Origin: Heliopora coerulea
Lineage: Eukaryota > Cnidaria > Anthozoa > Scleralcyonacea > Helioporidae
DNA: 64,000 nt
Assembly (NCBI GenBank): GCA_030142905.1
Contig: JASJOG010000034.1
Coordinates: 616,501-680,500, forward strand
Reading direction: 5' to 3'
Shown here in pieces: positions 60,034 to 64,000 of the stretch. The position numbers were made by a program, and so were the translations under genes. Every line of letters begins with the position of its first letter. Within the stretch, counting starts at the first letter, position 1. The notes under the pieces were generated by a model, which saw nothing but the letters and a program-made list of their open reading frames with translations, made no database searches and had not been told where the DNA came from.

Positions 60034-60363
60034 CATAAAACAAGGCAGTTCTTTGGCATGGAAACCGCACAAATATCGTTCAAACTCCAGGATATTGTCT
60101 TTATTTTGAACAGATTGTACACCTGAACTTGGCAAGGAAACCTAAACAAAGAAGAGCACAGTTGGTCAGAACGTTGAACATGTGCTGGGTGGTTCATCCG
60201 TTCATTACCGACAAGACAATTTGCTTTGTGCAGCACAGTGAGGACTTATCAAGAACAAAAGCTCTCTTACCTTTATTTCCTTGGTTTTTCCATTATCCTG
60301 AATGTAAAGACGAAGGTTCAAGACATTAAGTTTACAAGCAGTAAAATGTCTTACGACATCCAT
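60034..60363 (-). CDS. Two-exon 5' unit of unknown protein, N' copy B
   Basis: Copy B equivalent of 44100-44429 at offset 15934: exon 1 is 60271-60363 and exon 2 is 60034-60098. One replacement in exon 2 (Val-Leu-Ser to Ala-Val-Ser) is visible. It is the last unit before the satellite junction at 60726. Confidence 0.45.
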
Positions 60364-60725
60364 CTTCCTTGTCCTTGCTTTCTTTCTTCGTAGCAGTTGT
60401 TGCAGCAGACACGTTCAAATCAATTCAGTTCCCAAGAGAGTTAAAACAGTGAAAGCATTGGCTAAACCAGTTCACTGGCTAAACCTATTGGCCAAGGTTG
60501 TCGCAAGGTTCTTTAAAAAGTTGTCCAATCACAACAAAATGCATTAAATCTCTTAGGAATACGAATTTAAGAGGGAATTATTTATTTCGTGTTGTTAATG
60601 AATTTTGCGTTTGCTGTCAACGAAATTTGATAAGCCTGAATGTACAACTTCGTAGCAGAACTTGAACTGCGCCTAGTTATAAAAAAAAGGAGTGTTCTTC
60701 GTCTAATAAACAGAAGTAATGAGAT

Positions 60726-62210
60726 TGCTTTAGATTGGCGTCAATTCCAGTCGTTTTAGCTTAAAATTCGAAGAGATTTTTTGAGGTCGAAAATTCGAGG
60801 AAAAAGTAAAGGGGTTAACCCATGGTTTTTGACGATTTTTCGACCATTTTCAAAGTTTCGAAATAAGCTTGAAATAGGACAGTTTAGGCGAAATGCTTTA
60901 GTTTGGCGTCGATTCCAGTCGTTTTAGCTTATAATTCGAAGAGATTTTTTGAGGTCGAAAATTCGAGGAAAAAGTAAAGGGGTTAACCCATGGTTTTTGA
61001 CGATTTTTCGACCAATTTCAAAGTTTCGAAATAAGCTTGAAATAGGACAGTTTAGGTGAAATCCTTTCGTTTGGCGTCGATTCCAGTCGTTTTAGGTTGA
61101 AATTCGATGAGGTTTTTTGAGGTCGAAAATTCGAGGAAAAAGTAAAGGGGTTAACCCATGGTTTTTGACGATTTTTCGACCAATTTCAAAGTTTCGAAAT
61201 AAGTTTAGAATAGCACAGTTTAGGCGAAATCCTTTCGTTTGGCGTCGATTCCAGTCGTTTTAGGTTGAAATTCGAAGAGATTTTTTGAGGTCGAAAATTT
61301 GAGTAAAAAGTAAAGGGGTTAACCCATGGGTTTTGACGATTTTTCGACCAATTTCAAAGTTTCGAAATAAGCTTGAAATAGGACAGTTTAGGCGAAATGC
61401 TTTAGTTTGGTGTCGATTCCAGTCATTTTAGCTTAGAATTCGAAGAGATTTTTTGAGGTCGAAAATTCGAGGAAAAAGTAAAGGGGTTAACCCATGGTTT
61501 TTGACGATTTTTCGACCAATTTCAAAGTTTCAAAATAAGCTTGAAATAGGACAGTTTAGGCGAAATGCTTTAGATTGGCGTCGATTCCAGTCGTTTTAGC
61601 TTATAATTGGAAGAGATTTTTTGAGGTCGAAAATTCGAGGAAAAAGTAAAGGGGTTAACCCATGGTTTTTGACGATTTTTCGACCAATTTCAAAGTTTCG
61701 AAATAAGCTTAGAATAGGACAGTTTAGGCGAAATCCATTCGTTTGGCGTCGATTCCAGTCGTTTTAGGTTGAAATTCGAAGAGATTTTTGAGGTCGAAAA
61801 TTCGAGGAAAAAGTAAAGGGGTTAACCCATGGTTTTTGACGATTTTTCGACCAATTTCAAAGTTTCGAAATAAGCTTGAAATAGGACAGTTTAGGCGAAA
61901 TGCTTTAGTTTGGCGTCGATTCCAGTCGTTTTAGCTTAGAATTCGAAGAGATTTTTTGAGGTCGAAAATTCGAGGAAAAAGTAAAGGGGTTAACCCATGG
62001 TTTTTGACGATTTTTCGACCAATTTCAAAGTTTCGAAATAAGCTTGAAATAGGACAGTTTAGGCGAAATGCCTTAGTTTGTCGTCGATTCCAGTCGTTTT
62101 AGCTTAGAATTTGAATAGATTTTTTGAGGTCGAAAATTCGAGGAAAAAGTAAAGGGGTTAACCCATGGTTTTTGACGATTTTTCGACCAACTTCAAAGTT
62201 TCGAAATAAC
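60726..62210 (+). repeat. Satellite family A, second block (~9 monomers)
   Basis: Family A resumes mid-monomer (GCTTTAGATTGGCGTC) directly against the end of copy B, in the same orientation as 3-20.9 kb. GGGGTTAACCC boxes occur about every 168 bp. These monomers carry the T6 and TTCGAGG variants typical of the left edge of the main array, plus private substitutions. The last monomer decays after 62200. Confidence 0.96.
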
Positions 62211-62984
62211 CTGAAAAGTGGAATATTTGTTTTAGATAATGATGTTCTTGAGTAGTGTTAGTTAATTCAGGATAAAATAGAGGTTAAATTAAAATGTCGT
62301 ATGTTTCAACAAAAAGTAGAGTGGTTAACCTTTAGTTCATTAATGACTGTTGTCTTACATATTTCTTATGCTTTTTGAAGCAGCAGTTTTTTTTTGAAAT
62401 AGGAGAGTCTGTTTCCATTATTGCGATAAGTTTTTGACGTATACCTTTTAAAAATGCTTGATAGACCTGTAATTTAACAGGTGGAAAAAGACATTTGCAA
62501 GTGAAATTAGTTAAATTGCAGCTAAGAGGGAGGGAAAAAATAGGAATGTTTGATTTTAATGAACTACAGCTTTTAGGTAATGAAATATCAGTAATCCTTT
62601 CCCCTGGTCAGGGGAAAAGACACCTTATTTCCTCTATTTAGCCCCCACCCCTTGTACATTTCAATATGGAATTAGGAGCACAAAGTGACATTGTATGAAG
62701 AAACTTGTTGTTTGGCGTAATATACTTACATTAAGAATTACGTTTATTTATGAGGAATTTGTAAACAAAGTTTAACTCCAACCCTCTATTTAGCCTCCTC
62801 CTTCTAGTAAGTTGGTAGACCAGAGATTCAGAGAAAATAAGTCCCCAGTGGTCTATTTAAAGGAAATAGGGCATTGTGGAAACTTTAAAAAACAAAATGA
62901 ATGTCCTGGAATATTAAGTTCAATAAATGTGAACCAATTATTCACTTCTAACTTTGATCCCCTTGTGAGTTGAAATTTTCCTGG
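62211..62984. other. Unique sequence, no gene seen
   Basis: AT-rich. One relic of the satellite core (AAAAAGTAGAGTGGTTAACC then TTTAGTT) is visible at about 62310, as at the left edge of the main array. No exon is supported. Confidence 0.5.
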
Positions 62985-63440
62985 GAATTAACTAATTTTT
63001 CACTTTTGACTTCAATTCCCTTGGGAATTGGAATTCCCCTGGGATTTATTACACCAACTGAAAAATTGAGTTTTGGCCAATTTTGACTTGGTGTAATAAA
63101 TCCCATGGGAATTGGAATTCCCTTGGAAATAAACTAATTTTTGACTTTTGACTTAAATTTCGTTGGGAATTGGAATTCCCCTGATATTTATTACACCAAC
63201 TGAAAAATCAAATTTTGGCCGATTTTGACTTGGCGTAATAAATCCCATGGGAATTGGAATTCCCCTAGGAATCAACTAATTTTTCACTTTTGAGTTTAAT
63301 TCCATGGGAATTGGAATTCCCCCGGGATTTATTACACCAACTGAAAAATCTAATTTTGGTTGATTTTGACTTGGTGTAATAAACCCCATGGGAATTGGGA
63401 TTCCCCTGGGATTTAATACACCAACTGAAAAATAGGATTT
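62985..63440. repeat. 141 bp tandem repeat built of hairpins
   Basis: GGGATTTATTACACCAACTG recurs with ACACCAACTG at 63051, 63193, 63334 and 63418 (spacings 142, 141 and 84). In each unit it faces its inverse, TTGGTGTAATAAATCCC, across about 35 bp, and units are joined by GGGAATTGGAATTCCC palindromes. About three and a half units are present, the last shortened. Confidence 0.85.
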
Positions 63441-64000
63441 TGGCCGAACTGAAATATCAAACTTTCGCCCATGAGAGACCAGGTTGATCAATAAATATTT
63501 CTTTCGAACATTTATATTGCTGGCGAAACACTTAAAGCTAAGTGAAAGTAACTCAAGAAGTAACTTAAAACAGTTCCGATTATTAAAGCATGCGGTTACT
63601 GTGATCATTTCTTCTCAATTGTTTTTATAAACTTGTAATTTTATAACCAGGGTTGCAACGGATCCACCGAAGTACTTTCTGGACGAGTATTTTGTCTCTG
63701 AAATGAATTAAGGAGCTGTCAGCAATCCGAGGGTACTACATACTTCCTAAAAACTTTATCATTGCAAAATAAGTTGCTTTTTGAGCGAGTTTTGTGATTG
63801 TCATTTTGATTACGTAGTAAACCAGGAACGTTTGCGCCCTTTTCCATTCCTTTTTTAATTTTTTAAACGAATAAAAAATAGTTTTCCACGTTTAACTGAA
63901 GTTCGAATAGAATACTGCGTAGACTGATAAGGTAAAAAGTTAAATGGTTGATAAATGCCGTAACTGATCTCAAAGAATATCAATATTTGATATTTTTTGA
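63441..64000. other. Unique sequence, no gene seen
   Basis: No supported feature. The minus-strand frame 63276-63608 is half translation of the tandem repeat and shows no recognisable domain. Confidence 0.5.

Larger units (their letters stand above)
47215..60725. repeat. Segmental duplication, copy B
   Basis: Tandem partner of 31001-44790. Its right end is cut abruptly at 60725/60726, where family A satellite resumes in the middle of a monomer. Copy A continues beyond the equivalent point into module N' (to about 45350). The tandem unit, including the spacer, is therefore about 16.2 kb and copy B is right-truncated. Confidence 0.95.

Overview
This is animal (eukaryotic) DNA: AT-rich, with spliced exons bounded by GT/AG, satellite arrays, non-LTR and LTR retroelement debris and many foldback MITEs. 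The mix (a 5'-truncated LINE of a type common in corals and anemones, a lipoxygenase, an SGNH-hydrolase fragment) suggests a cnidarian, probably an anthozoan. That is inference from style, not proof.

Layout. 1-2.65 kb: no recognisable gene. 2.66-20.91 kb: about 107 head-to-tail copies of a 167-168 bp satellite (family A). 20.91-21.69 kb: 3' end of a LINE on the minus strand. 21.69-26.40 kb: related but diverged 168 bp satellites (families B and C), with an internal duplication of about 1 kb and an orientation flip at about 25.70 kb. 26.5-31.0 kb: an SGNH-hydrolase fragment, a large foldback element, an hAT MITE with a perfect 8 bp target duplication, and remnants of a ciliary coiled-coil gene (BBOF1-like) with an RFX X-box. 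31.0-44.8 kb (copy A) and 47.2-60.7 kb (copy B): a recent, very similar segmental duplication. 60.73-62.21 kb: family A satellite again. 62.98-63.44 kb: a palindromic 141 bp tandem repeat.

Each duplicated copy carries, on the minus strand, six in-phase exons for the last ~330 residues of a lipoxygenase. The metal site looks altered: the usual Asn ligand is Thr, the C-terminal Ile is Thr, and the second His of the first helix pair is displaced. The LOX introns hold many simple repeats. Upstream lie a small promoter plus two-exon unit of unknown function, a frameshifted pseudo-exon, an isolated terminal exon of a receptor tyrosine phosphatase, a TTA-tailed retroelement with a 13 bp target duplication, and a 24 bp minisatellite. 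Every intact unit of that minisatellite is a perfect T-MARE palindrome (TGCTGAGTCAGCA): about 30 copies in A and 21 in B. The A/B spacer holds a solo LTR (551 bp, 5 bp target duplication) with CRE, AP-1-like, TATA and poly(A) signals.

The most distinctive points are the T-MARE minisatellite beside duplicated lipoxygenase-like genes inside satellite DNA, the core box conserved across satellite families, and the altered LOX metal ligands. Most long open frames here are translations of tandem repeats, not genes.
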